Source: Formosa agariphila KMM 3901
GTDB lineage: Bacteria; Bacteroidota; Bacteroidia; Flavobacteriales; Flavobacteriaceae
Length of the DNA stretch: 64,000 bases
Direction: 5' to 3'
NCBI RefSeq assembly: GCF_000723205.1
Contig: NZ_HG315671.1
Location: 1,647,351 to 1,711,350, forward strand
This document shows, piece by piece, positions 63,681 to 64,000 of the stretch; the stretch's first letter is position 1; each line of letters starts with the position of its first letter. The notes beneath the pieces were generated by a model. The model made no database searches. It worked only from the letters and a program-made list of their open reading frames with translations, and was not told the DNA's origin. The translations under genes were made by a program, and so were the position numbers.

Positions 63681-64000
63681 TTATTTAACTCTATTTGCAA
63701 CACCCTTTTGTTTTGTGTCTTCTCCAACATAAGAATATTCAAAGGTGTAAGAAGAATCTGTTGTGGTTAATATTTTTAAATGAATGTCTTTACGTTCAAT
63801 TCTGTTTTTAGGATTTATGGTTCTAAAAATAACTTCGCAATCATTAATCCAACGTACTTCAGAAGAATCGACCTTGCCTTGGTAGGTTTCAATTTGTAAT
63901 TCATCAGTTCTATTAAACTCCGATTTAAATACAGAACCATCAATAGTGATTTCGCTAAAATAATGTCCTGTTTTAAAGTCGGTGCAATTTCTTTCAACAT
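63681..64000 (-). CDS. Secreted protein of unknown function (partial, N-terminus outside)
   Basis: The end of a gene that starts beyond the window: 105 residues read in the minus frame ending at TAA 63681-63683 (NCTDFKTGHYFSEIT near the edge, then VRWINDCEVIF and SYTFEYSYVGEDT). A different minus frame from 64000 to 63815 is only a shadow. The small family next to parC in Flavobacteriaceae is often labelled DNA topoisomerase IV in databases; the sequence has nothing to support that and looks like a secreted beta-rich protein. Convergent with parC. Confidence 0.75.
   Translation of the reverse strand, partial: VERNCTDFKTGHYFSEITIDGSVFKSEFNRTDELQIETYQGKVDSSEVRWINDCEVIFRTINPKNRIERKDIHLKILTTTDSSYTFEYSYVGEDTKQKGVANRVK

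Noticed and set aside
63815-64000. ATG-initiated minus frame at the window end
   Set aside because: Another minus frame is open across the same stretch to 63681, has a better amino acid pattern and no internal stops, and is the real gene.

Overview
This window is from the chromosome of an AT-rich marine-type member of the Bacteroidota, most likely family Flavobacteriaceae. The evidence is the repeated promoter box TAnnTTTG (sometimes with an upstream TTG about 20 bases away), TonB-dependent receptor and LamB-type porin genes, families found mainly in this phylum (DUF3667, DUF4834, DUF3822, YfhO), a fused aspartokinase/homoserine dehydrogenase, and a flavobacterial style of DnaX, UvrA and endonuclease III. 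It looks like ordinary core chromosome. I see no phage, insertion sequence, CRISPR array, tRNA gene or integration site.

Layout. 1-3.2 kb: Kdo activation cluster (kdsB, HAD phosphatase, KdnB-like iron alcohol oxidase/dehydrogenase, small acyltransferase). 3.2-7.6 kb, minus strand: guanidinium-type SMR exporter, DUF3050 protein, YebC, pterin dehydratase, sugar-nucleotide-type reductase, gcvT. 7.8-10.1 kb: LamB-like porin and an orphan HEPN protein. 10.2-15.2 kb, minus strand: thrABC preceded by an unannotated 33-codon Ile/Thr-rich leader peptide. 15.4-22 kb: nnr, fumC, a 1-Cys peroxiredoxin, a 58-codon membrane protein, YbaB and an oligopeptidase B. 22-25.7 kb: a CBS-like PLP synthase, a serine-palmitoyltransferase-like enzyme and a facing GNAT-fold acyltransferase, a plausible sulfonolipid (capnine/sulfobacin) set. 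26.9-32.4 kb: DUF4834, YfhO, GT4 glycosyltransferase and flippase, a surface glycan operon. 32.4-45.4 kb: a low-complexity secreted protein, Nudix hydrolase, DUF3667, uvrA, ECF sigma factor with a 46-codon companion, nth, bcp, a calcium-repeat lipoprotein, cysteine desulfurase, and a dnaX/lipoprotein/miaE operon. 45.5-45.9 kb: RNase P RNA. 45.9-50.3 kb: NTF2-like lipoprotein, a three-gene rsmD operon and a RecD-like helicase. 50.5-54.2 kb: acyl-CoA reductase (frameshifted), serC, serA and, divergently, a dicluster ferredoxin. 54.2-64 kb: TonB receptor, ychF, and a topoisomerase IV operon (parE, small membrane protein, parC) facing the end of a secreted protein gene that leaves the window.

How genes fit together. 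Several neighbours supply connected metabolism: serC/serA make phosphoserine, which could feed a cysteate/cysteine synthase at 22 kb and gcvT-linked one-carbon metabolism; thrABC form a complete aspartate-to-threonine branch, lacking only aspartate-semialdehyde dehydrogenase; kdsB and the KdnB-like enzyme point to lipid A core sugar (Kdo or 8-amino-Kdo) synthesis; YfhO, GT4 and flippase point to export of a surface glycan. Three DNA-metabolism enzymes (DnaX, UvrA, Nth) lack metal-binding cysteines typical of their E. coli counterparts.

The most notable points are the threonine leader peptide overlapping a perfect dyad, the candidate sulfonolipid locus with a dyad at its promoter, the two homopolymer frameshifts in the acyl-CoA reductase, and the cluster-less endonuclease III. 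All assignments were made by reading the sequence; no database search was run.
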